Source: Oscillospiraceae bacterium
GTDB lineage: Bacteria; Bacillota; Clostridia; Oscillospirales; Ruminococcaceae
Assembly (NCBI GenBank): GCA_021201235.1
Contig: JAJQFI010000025.1
Location: 124,001 to 188,000 of the forward strand
DNA length: 64,000 nucleotides
Direction of reading: 5' to 3'
In this document: in pieces, positions 55,700-62,767 of the stretch
Numbering within the stretch: position 1 is the stretch's first letter
Layout: each line of letters begins with the position of its first letter
Position numbers and translations under genes: made by a program
Notes under the pieces: generated by a model
The model's database searches: none
Told to the model about the DNA's origin: nothing
What the model saw: only the letters and a program-made list of their open reading frames with translations

Positions 55700-56263
55700 A
55701 TGGGAGTAGAAGCAGAAAACGAAATCCCGAAGCATTTGAACGAAGAGACGCTTTCGACTGAGCGAATCTTCGAGGGAAAAGTTGTGAATCTTCGGAAGGA
55801 CAAGGTTCTCCTTGAGAGCGGCAGAACGAGCTACAGAGAAGTCATCGAGCACAACGGCGGCGTTTGCGTCCTGCCTCTGACGGATGACGATGAGATTATT
55901 TTCGTCCGGCAGTTCAGATACCCGTTCAAGACGGTGCTTCTTGAGCTTCCCGCCGGCAAGCGTGAAGGAAACGAGGAGCCGATAAACTGCGGCATCCGTG
56001 AGCTCAAGGAAGAGGTCGGCGCGACGGCAGAGAAGATTACATACCTCGGAAACCTCTACCCGACGGTCGCCTATGACACGGAAATCATATACATGTATAT
56101 GGCGGAAGGGCTCGATTTCGGCGAGCAGAACCTCGACCCCGGCGAGTTCATCGACGTCGTAAAAATCCCGTTCGAAAAAGCCGTCGAAATGGTCATGAAC
56201 GGCGAGATTCCGGACAGCAAGACGCAACTGGCGATTTTGAAGGCGAATATGATGCGGAAATAA
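55700..56263 (+). CDS. nudF: ADP-ribose pyrophosphatase (Nudix)
   Basis: 187 residues. The Nudix box is GKREGNEEPINCGIRELKEEVG. VNLRKDKVLLESGRTSYREVIEHNGGVCVLPL and FVRQFRYPFKTVLLELPAG are typical of bacterial ADP-ribose pyrophosphatases. Splits ADP-ribose to AMP and ribose-5-phosphate. Follows lexA after one base and is probably in the same transcript. Confidence 0.9.
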   Translation: MGVEAENEIPKHLNEETLSTERIFEGKVVNLRKDKVLLESGRTSYREVIEHNGGVCVLPLTDDDEIIFVRQFRYPFKTVLLELPAGKREGNEEPINCGIRELKEEVGATAEKITYLGNLYPTVAYDTEIIYMYMAEGLDFGEQNLDPGEFIDVVKIPFEKAVEMVMNGEIPDSKTQLAILKANMMRK

Positions 56264-56446
56264 CCTCTCCGTCTGCGCTTCGCGCATCCACCTCCCCTTA
56301 ACAGGGGAGGCTTTTTGCGTTCTATACAAGTTTTGAGAGAATAAAAAAGGCTCCCCTACGCTTAGGGGAGCTGGCACGTGTAGCGTGACTGAGAGGTGCT
56401 ATTTTCAGCCTTGCTGAAAATAGCGAAGTTCGGCGAAGCCGAACTT
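56264..56446. repeat. Composite palindromic repeat cluster 2
   Basis: CTGCGCTTCGCGCA, then CCTCCCCTTAACAGGGGAGG with a T-run, then CTCCCCTACGCTTAGGGGAG. The stretch TGACTGAGAGGTGCTATTTTCAG with GCTGAAAATAGC, and GAAGTTCGGCGAAGCCGAACTTC complete the set. The CTATTTTC and CCTCTCAGTC parts also occur at 40355-40385. No gene seen. Confidence 0.75.
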
Positions 56447-57676
56447 CTAATCATCATCCGACACAGTCGTCGTACTGCTCTGCGAAAGGACTTCAATCGC
56501 TTTCTTAATACAGCCGTCGGTGGTTTCGTCTAATAGCTTTAAATCCGAGTTCAGGTCTGCCGCGAGGGTGACCTCATAGTCGGGCTTGACGCCGGTGCCG
56601 GAAAACTCCGTCAGCGGTCCCGAAAGGGTTGCCGTCGGGATGCTTATCGCCGTGCTGTCGTATAGGCTGTAGACCTCGGTGAGCTGTGCTGAGCCTGCGG
56701 TCGTGCTTCCGATAATCGTCGCGCCCAAGCCGTCACGAAGAGCCGCCGCGAAGAGCTCCGCCGGTCCCGAGGTTCTCGAATTGACGAGGACAACAACGGG
56801 GATTGACGGCGTATTGGTGCCGTCGCAGAGATCACCCGAGGACTGGGTGCCGTCAAGAGAGGTCGAGATATAGGGGACGGAATCCGCCGGCAGAAGGACA
56901 TTCAGAAGGTTGAAGACCAGGTCGAAAATGACGCCCGAATTGTTCCGAAGGTCGATTATGATGCCGGTCGTTGAGCTGTCCGACAGAAGGCTCAGATACG
57001 CCGCAATGAACTGGCGGTAGGTAATTTCCGAGAATTCGTTTACTTTTATATAGCCGTAGCCGTCGAAGCTGTCCGAGCTGACGGTCGCAACGGTCATCTG
57101 GACGGTGGTGAGGGTGTAGCTCGTGTCTTCGCCCGAGGAGCGGACGGTGAGCGTAAGCTGGGTGCCCGCCTCGGATGTGAGCATCGAGTAAGCCCAGTCA
57201 TAGCCCATCTCGAGAACCGAGTAGCCGTTGATTTCGATGATGCTGTCGCCGACCGAAATTCCCGCAGACTCGGCGGGACCGTTCGGGATAATGTCCGTGA
57301 CGCTCGGGCAACCGCCGACATCCTCGAAATAGATTCCCACGCCGAGATGAGTTCCGCTTACATGCTCCTGATAGAGCTCGTATTCGTTCTCGTCGTAGTA
57401 TTCAGCGGTGGCACCGCCGGTTGCGTCGCCCAGAACGCCGATATAGGCTTCCGCAAGCGACTCGATAAGCTCATCCTCGTCGATGGTGCCGTTGTAGTAG
57501 GAGCGGACGTAGGTATCAATCTGCTCGAGCTTTGTATACATCTCCGCACGCTGTTGGACGTCGGAAATCAGGTTGTTATAAAGGCTGACAGAGTAGCTCG
57601 TCGAGATGATAAACGTCAGAGCCGCCGCAATCGCCATAAGAGAGATGGCGAGCCCGAGGGATATTTTTTTGTTCAT
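56447..57676 (-). CDS. S41 family C-terminal processing protease-like protein
   Basis: 409 residues. An N-terminal transmembrane helix (about 7-30) anchors it. A PDZ domain spans about 105-190 (GVGIYFEDVGGCPSVTDIIPNGPAESAGI). The S41 domain follows with TGIIIDLRNNSG and VVLVNSRTSGPAELFAAALRDGLG. The segment aligned with GEKTFGKG of CtpA/CtpB reads GSTTAGSAQL, so the usual catalytic Lys is Ser. It may be inactive or use other chemistry. In B. subtilis ctpB also neighbours ftsEX. Last gene of the ftsE operon. Confidence 0.85.
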   Translation of the reverse strand: MNKKISLGLAISLMAIAAALTFIISTSYSVSLYNNLISDVQQRAEMYTKLEQIDTYVRSYYNGTIDEDELIESLAEAYIGVLGDATGGATAEYYDENEYELYQEHVSGTHLGVGIYFEDVGGCPSVTDIIPNGPAESAGISVGDSIIEINGYSVLEMGYDWAYSMLTSEAGTQLTLTVRSSGEDTSYTLTTVQMTVATVSSDSFDGYGYIKVNEFSEITYRQFIAAYLSLLSDSSTTGIIIDLRNNSGVIFDLVFNLLNVLLPADSVPYISTSLDGTQSSGDLCDGTNTPSIPVVVLVNSRTSGPAELFAAALRDGLGATIIGSTTAGSAQLTEVYSLYDSTAISIPTATLSGPLTEFSGTGVKPDYEVTLAADLNSDLKLLDETTDGCIKKAIEVLSQSSTTTVSDDD

Positions 57677-57694
57677 AAGGTCGCGTTCTCTCCT

Positions 57695-57755
57695 TAGTGC
57701 TGGGTTGGAAGTTCGGCAAAGCCGAACTTTCGAAGATGACCGAAGGTCATCTTTT
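57695..57755 (-). repeat. Two hairpins between M23 hydrolase and S41 genes
   Basis: GAAGTTCGGCAAAGCCGAACTTTC and GAAGATGACCGAAGGTCATCTTTT lie just after the M23 stop codon. The first matches the hairpin at 56430. They may weaken expression of the S41 gene. Confidence 0.6.
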
Positions 57756-59058
57756 AATATTTAATCAGATTGAAGCTCTCCGGGTCGAGTCTTTCGCCGT
57801 CTACACGGATTTCAAAGTGCAGGTGGGCACCGGTTGAGTAGCCGGTGGAGCCGACGGTGCCGATGACGTCGCCGGTATTGACATAGTCGCCTTCGCTGAC
57901 GGTTATCTTCGTGGCGTGAGCATAAAGCGTTACATATCCACCGCCGTGGTCGATGATGCAGTAGTTGCCGAAGCCGCCTCCGTCGCCGCAGGAGGAAGAC
58001 TTGCCGTAGTTATGGGTGCAGCCGTTATAGACGGTCAGGACATAGCCGGAGTTCGCGGCGGTGATGTCTGCGCCCATGATGCCCGAGCCGGAGATGTCGA
58101 TGCCGTAGTGCATCGAGCCCCAACGTGAGCCGTAGCCGGAGGTGATGGTGTAGTATCCCGGGCAGGGCCAGAGGAAGGTTCCGAGCTCAAGGTCGCCGAT
58201 ATATTCGCTTCTTGCGTTTTCACGGATGATTCGCTCGATTTCCTCTTCTATTTCAGCCTGTTCAGCTTCAAGAGCGTCTTTGTTTGCTTCATATGAAGCC
58301 TGCTGGGCTTCGAGAGCCTTGATCTGTGCCTTGCTCTCGGCATAGAGGGCTTCCAAGCCGTCAAGCTCTTCTTCCCATTCAGCTTTCCTGTCTTCAACTT
58401 CTTGCTTTTTCGCGTCGACTTCGGCGATGGCGGCTTCGAGGTCGGCTATTTTGCCTTCGAGCTCCGCCTTGTCGTTTTCATAGCTCTCTTTGAGGTCAAG
58501 AAGCGTCTGGATGAGGTTATTATTATACTCCGCAACCCTCGTTATGAGCTCGATTCGCATGAGCATGTCGAAGAAGTCACTCGACCCGAGAAGAATCCCT
58601 GCAATCGAGTCGTTCTGAGAGACATAGAGGGCTCTTATTCTCTTCGAGTAGAGGTCGACGTTATAGTCGATTTCCTCCTCCTCGGCGGCGATTTTCTCCT
58701 CCGTTGCGGCGATGTCCTCTTCGCGCTCCGCGATTTCGGCTTCGAGGTCTTCAATCTGGGAGTTGTATTCCGAGATGAGCTCCGCCAAAGTTCTTATGTA
58801 TTCCTCGGTGGTCTCAATCTGTTCGTCGATAGAGTCCTGATATTCCTCTTCCTTGTCGATGTCGTCCTGCATGGAGTCAATCTTTGCGTCGAGCTTGTCC
58901 ATCTCGTCGGCGATTTCCGAGAGTCTGTCCTCAAGCTCTTCCTGCGAGGAATCAGCATGGATGGACGCCGTGCCGGTCGACAGAAAGATTCCCGTCAACC
59001 CGACAACCAGGGCGGTCAAGAATATATTGAAGCGTTTAAAAAATGTGCGATGTTTCAT
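57754..59058 (-). CDS. M23 peptidoglycan hydrolase with coiled coil (FtsEX partner)
   Basis: 434 residues. Signal peptide of about 34 residues ending TASIHA. A long coiled coil of about 40-265 follows (EELEDRLSEIADEMDKLDAKI; EIAEREEDIAATEEKIAAEE). The C-terminal M23 peptidase domain, about 310-430, keeps its zinc ligands: MHYGIDISG and AHLHFEIRVDG. The layout is that of EnvC/CwlO-like enzymes. These are controlled by FtsEX, whose genes stand directly upstream. It cuts cell wall peptides during division or elongation. Confidence 0.92.
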   Translation of the reverse strand: MKHRTFFKRFNIFLTALVVGLTGIFLSTGTASIHADSSQEELEDRLSEIADEMDKLDAKIDSMQDDIDKEEEYQDSIDEQIETTEEYIRTLAELISEYNSQIEDLEAEIAEREEDIAATEEKIAAEEEEIDYNVDLYSKRIRALYVSQNDSIAGILLGSSDFFDMLMRIELITRVAEYNNNLIQTLLDLKESYENDKAELEGKIADLEAAIAEVDAKKQEVEDRKAEWEEELDGLEALYAESKAQIKALEAQQASYEANKDALEAEQAEIEEEIERIIRENARSEYIGDLELGTFLWPCPGYYTITSGYGSRWGSMHYGIDISGSGIMGADITAANSGYVLTVYNGCTHNYGKSSSCGDGGGFGNYCIIDHGGGYVTLYAHATKITVSEGDYVNTGDVIGTVGSTGYSTGAHLHFEIRVDGERLDPESFNLIKY

Positions 59059-59102
59059 TAGGAAGTCCTTCCTGTATGGAGAAAGTTCGCGTCAGCGAAC
59101 TG

Positions 59103-60008
59103 CTAGACGTTTAAGTGCTTTCTTGTTGAGAATACCGTGCCTATCGCTGAGATTACGATTCCCGCGACGAGATAGGCGATGGCGGTTACAACGGCGATGT
59201 CGCTCCATGTGATGAGTCCGTTCACGCCGAATATCGTCCAGATTTCGAAGTCCTGAGAAAGTGTGTCATACACGTTGACATAGGCGAGCCATGTGAGCCC
59301 GTATGCAATCACGCTTGACAGCATGCCGAGGACGACGCCTTCAACAAAGAAGGGAATACGGATGAAGCTCTTCGACGCGCCGACATAGCGCATGATGTTG
59401 ATTTCACGCCGACGGGCATAGACGCTCGTGCGGGTCGTGTTCGAAATGATTACGAAGCAGACCACGATAAGAGCCGCAGTCAAAGCCGTGAAGAGCACTC
59501 CGAAGATGTTTCTGATGCTTATTAAGATGCTCGCAAATTCGGTTGACGCCGAAACGCTTTCGACCGACTGGAGCTGTTCGATTTCCGCAACCGTCTCGTC
59601 AAGAAGGGTTATGTCGGAAACCCTGCACTTATAGGAGTCGGGAAGGGGATTATCCTCGATGAGCTCGAAGAGGCTCTTTTCCTCGTCGGTCATGCTCTCC
59701 TGCATCTCTTCCCAAGCCTCCTCCTTTGAATAGAAGGTGACTTCAAAAATGTTGTCGTTTTCGGCGAGCTGTTCGCCGAGAAGGGTTATGTTGTTGTCGG
59801 GCGCTCCGTCCTCGATAATGACGACGACCTCGTTCTTGTCCTCGATTGCGCCAATCATTTCGTTGATGTTGGCACCCAAAAGCACACAAACTCCGACCAT
59901 CAGAAGCGAGATGGTGATGATGCAGAGCGAGGCAAACGAGTTGATTCTGCTGTACCATATACCTCTGAAGCCCTGCCCCACAAGGTATTTAACGCTATTA
60001 GGCCTCAT
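59103..60008 (-). CDS. ftsX: Cell division ABC permease-like protein FtsX
   Basis: 301 residues. Four helices: one near 25-45, then three after residue 170. A large outside loop (about 50-165) contacts the hydrolase in other species. LVGQGFRGIWYSRINSFASL, RREINIMRYVGASKSFIRIPF and the C-terminal IAVVTAIAYLVAGI match FtsX. It transmits ATP state from FtsE to the M23 enzyme. It overlaps ftsE by 11 bases. Confidence 0.95.
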   Translation of the reverse strand: MRPNSVKYLVGQGFRGIWYSRINSFASLCIITISLLMVGVCVLLGANINEMIGAIEDKNEVVVIIEDGAPDNNITLLGEQLAENDNIFEVTFYSKEEAWEEMQESMTDEEKSLFELIEDNPLPDSYKCRVSDITLLDETVAEIEQLQSVESVSASTEFASILISIRNIFGVLFTALTAALIVVCFVIISNTTRTSVYARRREINIMRYVGASKSFIRIPFFVEGVVLGMLSSVIAYGLTWLAYVNVYDTLSQDFEIWTIFGVNGLITWSDIAVVTAIAYLVAGIVISAIGTVFSTRKHLNV

Positions 60009-60681
60009 CTGCTCCTCCTATGACTTCATCAAAGACAATCTCGCCGGTGTTGATATTTATGATTCTTCCGCCGAAGTAGCGGACCAGGTCGTGCTGGTGG
60101 GTGACCATCAGGACTGTCGTCCCGCAGGCGTTGATGCCCTTTAAGAGGTCGACAATCTCGAAGCTTCTTGCCGGGTCGACATTTCCCGTCGGCTCATCGG
60201 CGATGATGAGCTGTGGGTCGTTGACGAGGGCTCTTGCAAGAGCGACTCTCTGCTGTTCGCCGCCCGAAAGGTCGTTCGGATAGGACTTAGCCTTCTGTGC
60301 GAGCCCGACGAGGCTTATTACATAGGGCACCCTTGAGCGGATGTATTTTGTCGGTGCGTCGATTGCACGAAGCGCAAACGCGACGTTGTCGTAGACGGTC
60401 AGGTTCGGGATAAGCCGGAAGTCCTGAAATACGACGCCGATGGTGCGCCGAAGCTCCGGGACCTTGCGAGGCTTCAGCTTCCCAAGGTCGAAGCCGTTGA
60501 CATGAATTTCGCCCTGAGTGGCGGTGAGTTCTCTTAAAATCAGTTTTATGAGCGTGGACTTGCCCGCGCCGGAAGCACCGACGACAAAAGCAAATTCCCC
60601 GTCCGAAATATCCAGGTTCACCTTGGATAACGCGTGTTGTCCGTTTGGGTATGTGTACGAAACATTTTTGAATTCTACCAT
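59998..60681 (-). CDS. ftsE: Cell division ATP-binding protein FtsE
   Basis: 227 residues from MVEFKNVSYTYPNGQHAL, after GGAGAA; the track start 51 bases upstream lies in the repeat. Walker A is GASGAGKST, the signature LSGGEQQRVALARA, Walker B LIIADEPTGNVDP and the switch His in MVTHQHDL. First gene of ftsE-ftsX-M23-S41. Confidence 0.96.
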   Translation of the reverse strand: MVEFKNVSYTYPNGQHALSKVNLDISDGEFAFVVGASGAGKSTLIKLILRELTATQGEIHVNGFDLGKLKPRKVPELRRTIGVVFQDFRLIPNLTVYDNVAFALRAIDAPTKYIRSRVPYVISLVGLAQKAKSYPNDLSGGEQQRVALARALVNDPQLIIADEPTGNVDPARSFEIVDLLKGINACGTTVLMVTHQHDLVRYFGGRIININTGEIVFDEVIGGADEA

Positions 60682-60705
60682 TTTATTCTCCGTAGTTAGT
60701 GCGTA

Positions 60706-60729
60706 GTAGGGGCGGATATTATCCGCCCG
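60706..60729. repeat. Single copy of the GTAGGGGCGGAT palindrome
   Basis: A 24-base palindromic sequence identical to the left arm at 3943-3966, lying just before ftsE. Confidence 0.75.
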
Positions 60730-60782
60730 CATTTGTATGTACGATAGCTAAGCCGCAAATAATTGCGGCTTATAGTTTGAAA

Positions 60783-61868
60783 TCAGAACTTGACAGGGTT
60801 TGCAGTGAGGTACTTCTTGACCATCAAAGCAATCTTGAATACGACTGCGTGGTCAAACTCCCTTAAATCCAAGCCGGTGAGCTTCTTGATTTTCTCAAGA
60901 CGATATACGAGAGTGTTTCTGTGGACGAAGAGTTTTCTTGAGGTCTCGGAAACGTTCAGGTTGTTCTCGAAGAACTTCTGGATTGTGAAGAGCGTTTCCT
61001 GGTCGAGGGACTCGATTGAGCCCTTCTTGAAGACTTCCTTGAGGAAGGTCTCACAGAGGGTGGTCGGCAGGTGATAAATGAGTCTTGCGATGCCGAGGTT
61101 TTCGTAGCTTACAATGCTCTTCTCGGTGTCGAATACCTTTCCGACCTCGAGAGCCATCTGCGCTTCCTTGAAGGAAACGGCGAGGTTCTTGACGTCGTCG
61201 ACGATGGTTCCAAGACCGATGTTGACCCTCGTGTAGAACTCGCTCAGGAGCGTGTCCGCAATCGAATAGGCAAGCTTCTCGAGGTCGCTCGGGTCGTTAA
61301 GGGAGCATACTTCCTTGACGAGGACGATATCCTTGTCGTTGATGGTGAAGGTGAAGTCCTTGGTCTTGTCCGGGAAGAGGTTCTGGATGACGTCGAAGGC
61401 GGAAATGTCGTTCGACGAGATGATTCTTATGAGGAAGACGGCTCTCGGGACGTTCGAGTTGAAGTGGAGCTCCCGAGCCTTCAGCGGAATATCGCCGGGA
61501 AGGATGTTGTCGAGGACGACGTTCTTGACGAAGTTGCCCCTGTCGTACTTCTCGTCGTAGAACTGCTGGACATTCTCAAGGCTGATGCAGAGAAGCCCCG
61601 CATATTTATACGCCTGCTCGTCAGTGCCTTCGACGAAGACATAAAACTCAGCGGAACCCTTGCCGCCGATGGGCATATAGGTATAACCGTCGCGCATGAA
61701 GTAATCATAGGATTTGCTCAGCTCTGAGGAGATCAAGTCATTTGTGTAACCTACCTTAGAGGAATCACTGCAAGCGACGATATGGGAGTCACAATCAATA
61801 ACTCCGATTTCGCACTTTATAACCTCCTGCATCCGCTGAATTATACCTTGAAAAAGTCTGTTGGACAT
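60783..61868 (-). CDS. CdaR/PucR family transcriptional regulator
   Basis: 361 residues from MSNRLFQGIIQRMQEVIKCE, after GGAGAG. The N-terminal sugar-diacid-recognition-like domain has EIGVIDCDSHIVACSDSSKVG. The middle GGDEF-like linker is diverged. The C-terminal PucR helix-turn-helix is clear (LNVSETSRKLFVHRNTLVYRLEKI). Members control sugar diacid or purine catabolism, but no such genes are near, so its targets are unknown. A palindrome GCCGCAA...TTGCGGC follows the stop codon without a T-run. Confidence 0.85.
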   Translation of the reverse strand: MSNRLFQGIIQRMQEVIKCEIGVIDCDSHIVACSDSSKVGYTNDLISSELSKSYDYFMRDGYTYMPIGGKGSAEFYVFVEGTDEQAYKYAGLLCISLENVQQFYDEKYDRGNFVKNVVLDNILPGDIPLKARELHFNSNVPRAVFLIRIISSNDISAFDVIQNLFPDKTKDFTFTINDKDIVLVKEVCSLNDPSDLEKLAYSIADTLLSEFYTRVNIGLGTIVDDVKNLAVSFKEAQMALEVGKVFDTEKSIVSYENLGIARLIYHLPTTLCETFLKEVFKKGSIESLDQETLFTIQKFFENNLNVSETSRKLFVHRNTLVYRLEKIKKLTGLDLREFDHAVVFKIALMVKKYLTANPVKF

Positions 61869-62053
61869 GGTTTTCTCTCCTGATTCATTAGATTTTGAAC
61901 TGAGCAAAAACTGCACTGCTCAATATAAACAAGCACAATTATCGACTATTACGAAGATTGTAGCATATTTTCAGCCTCAGTGTGTTACTAAATTGTGAAT
62001 AGAGGCGTTTTTTTCGTGAAAATGACCAAATTCGTTAGTGGGTGTGGTGGGGA

Positions 62054-62081
62054 GAAAGAAAAAGCCCCGCAGAGTGCGGGG
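62054..62081 (-). terminator. Terminator after hicB
   Basis: On the minus strand CCCCGCA (CTC) TGCGGGG followed by CTTTTTC. The same stem occurs at 62734-62760. Confidence 0.8.
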
Positions 62082-62088
62082 ACTGTCA

Positions 62089-62481
62089 TCACTGACTGAT
62101 ATGCAATTCCGTCTTCAATGCCTTTTGCAGGATTGCCGAAACATTGAGACCGCTTTTCTCGGCTTCATAGTCGAGCCACGACGGAAGAGTCACGTTGCGG
62201 CGGACACTTCGCATATCGTTTTTGCGGCGGTATTCGGAGAAGTCGACGTCAACGAGGGTGACGATATCATTGTCGGAGTGGTCAACCGCACCGATTTCCG
62301 AAGGCATCGGAAGAGCCTTCTTGTCGTCCTCCATGTCGATGCCCATGAGCCCGATAGCGTCCCGAGCCATCTCGATAGCTTCGGTAAGGGTATCGCCCTC
62401 AGTATTAATCTCAAAATCCGGAATATAAACCGTGAACCCAACCTCATCCGGGGTCAGGATGATGGGATAAGAATTTTTCAT
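62089..62481 (-). CDS. hicB: HicB family antitoxin
   Basis: 130 residues, preceded by AAGGAGTG. The N-terminal HicB fold (YPIILTPDEVGFTVYIPDFEINTEGDTLTEAIEMARDAIGL) is a partly degenerate RNase-H-like domain that binds HicA. The C-terminus (RRNVTLPSWLDYEAEKSGLNVSAILQKAL) is a ribbon-helix-helix/Arc-like DNA-binding domain for autorepression. It follows hicA in one operon. Confidence 0.93.
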   Translation of the reverse strand: MKNSYPIILTPDEVGFTVYIPDFEINTEGDTLTEAIEMARDAIGLMGIDMEDDKKALPMPSEIGAVDHSDNDIVTLVDVDFSEYRRKNDMRSVRRNVTLPSWLDYEAEKSGLNVSAILQKALKTELHISQ

Positions 62482-62500
62482 AAAATCACTCCTTAGTCGG

Positions 62501-62674
62501 CTATTTAAGCCCTCTGCGCTTGATTATCGCCTTTGCAAGATTCTCTTTGATTTCGTTGTGCCGTGGTATCGTTTCGCAATCGGCACCGTTCGTATAGATG
62601 TCATGATTCCCACCGGTTCTCTTCAGATACCATCCGTTACTCTCCAATAATTTTATCAGGTCTTTCTTCTTCAC
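62501..62674 (-). CDS. hicA: HicA family mRNA interferase toxin
   Basis: 57 residues from the GTG at 62674 (KKKDLIKLLESNGWYLKRTG). TTG at 62683 and GTG at 62680 are alternatives; none has a good ribosome binding site. The leader is under 20 bases. The dsRBD-like fold carries the active His in TGGNHDIYTN and the ETIPRHNEIKENLAKAIIKR tail. It degrades mRNA unless bound by HicB. Toxin precedes antitoxin, the usual hicAB order. Confidence 0.92.
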   Translation of the reverse strand: MKKKDLIKLLESNGWYLKRTGGNHDIYTNGADCETIPRHNEIKENLAKAIIKRRGLK

Positions 62675-62697
62675 CGGCACCAACTTCTTATATTTAT

Positions 62698-62726
62698 ATT
62701 ATACACACCGAGTGTGTATTTGTCAA
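62698..62726 (-). promoter_or_regulatory. hicAB promoter with overlapping operator
   Basis: On the minus strand TTGACA, 17-bp spacer, TATAAT. A perfect palindrome ATACACAC-CGA-GTGTGTAT (62701-62719) fills the spacer and touches the -10 box, the expected place for a HicB repressor site. Confidence 0.8.
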
Positions 62727-62733
62727 TAGAGAT

Positions 62734-62760
62734 AAAAGAAAATCCCCGCAGAGTGCGGGG
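62734..62760 (-). terminator. Terminator after the PH-domain membrane protein gene
   Basis: On the minus strand CCCCGCA (CTC) TGCGGGG followed by ATTTTCTTTT. Confidence 0.8.
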
Positions 62761-62767
62761 AAATCGA

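Noticed and set aside
60749-60774. Terminator after the CdaR-like gene
   Set aside because: The TAAGCCGCAA/TTGCGGCTTA stem is strong but lacks a T-run on either strand.
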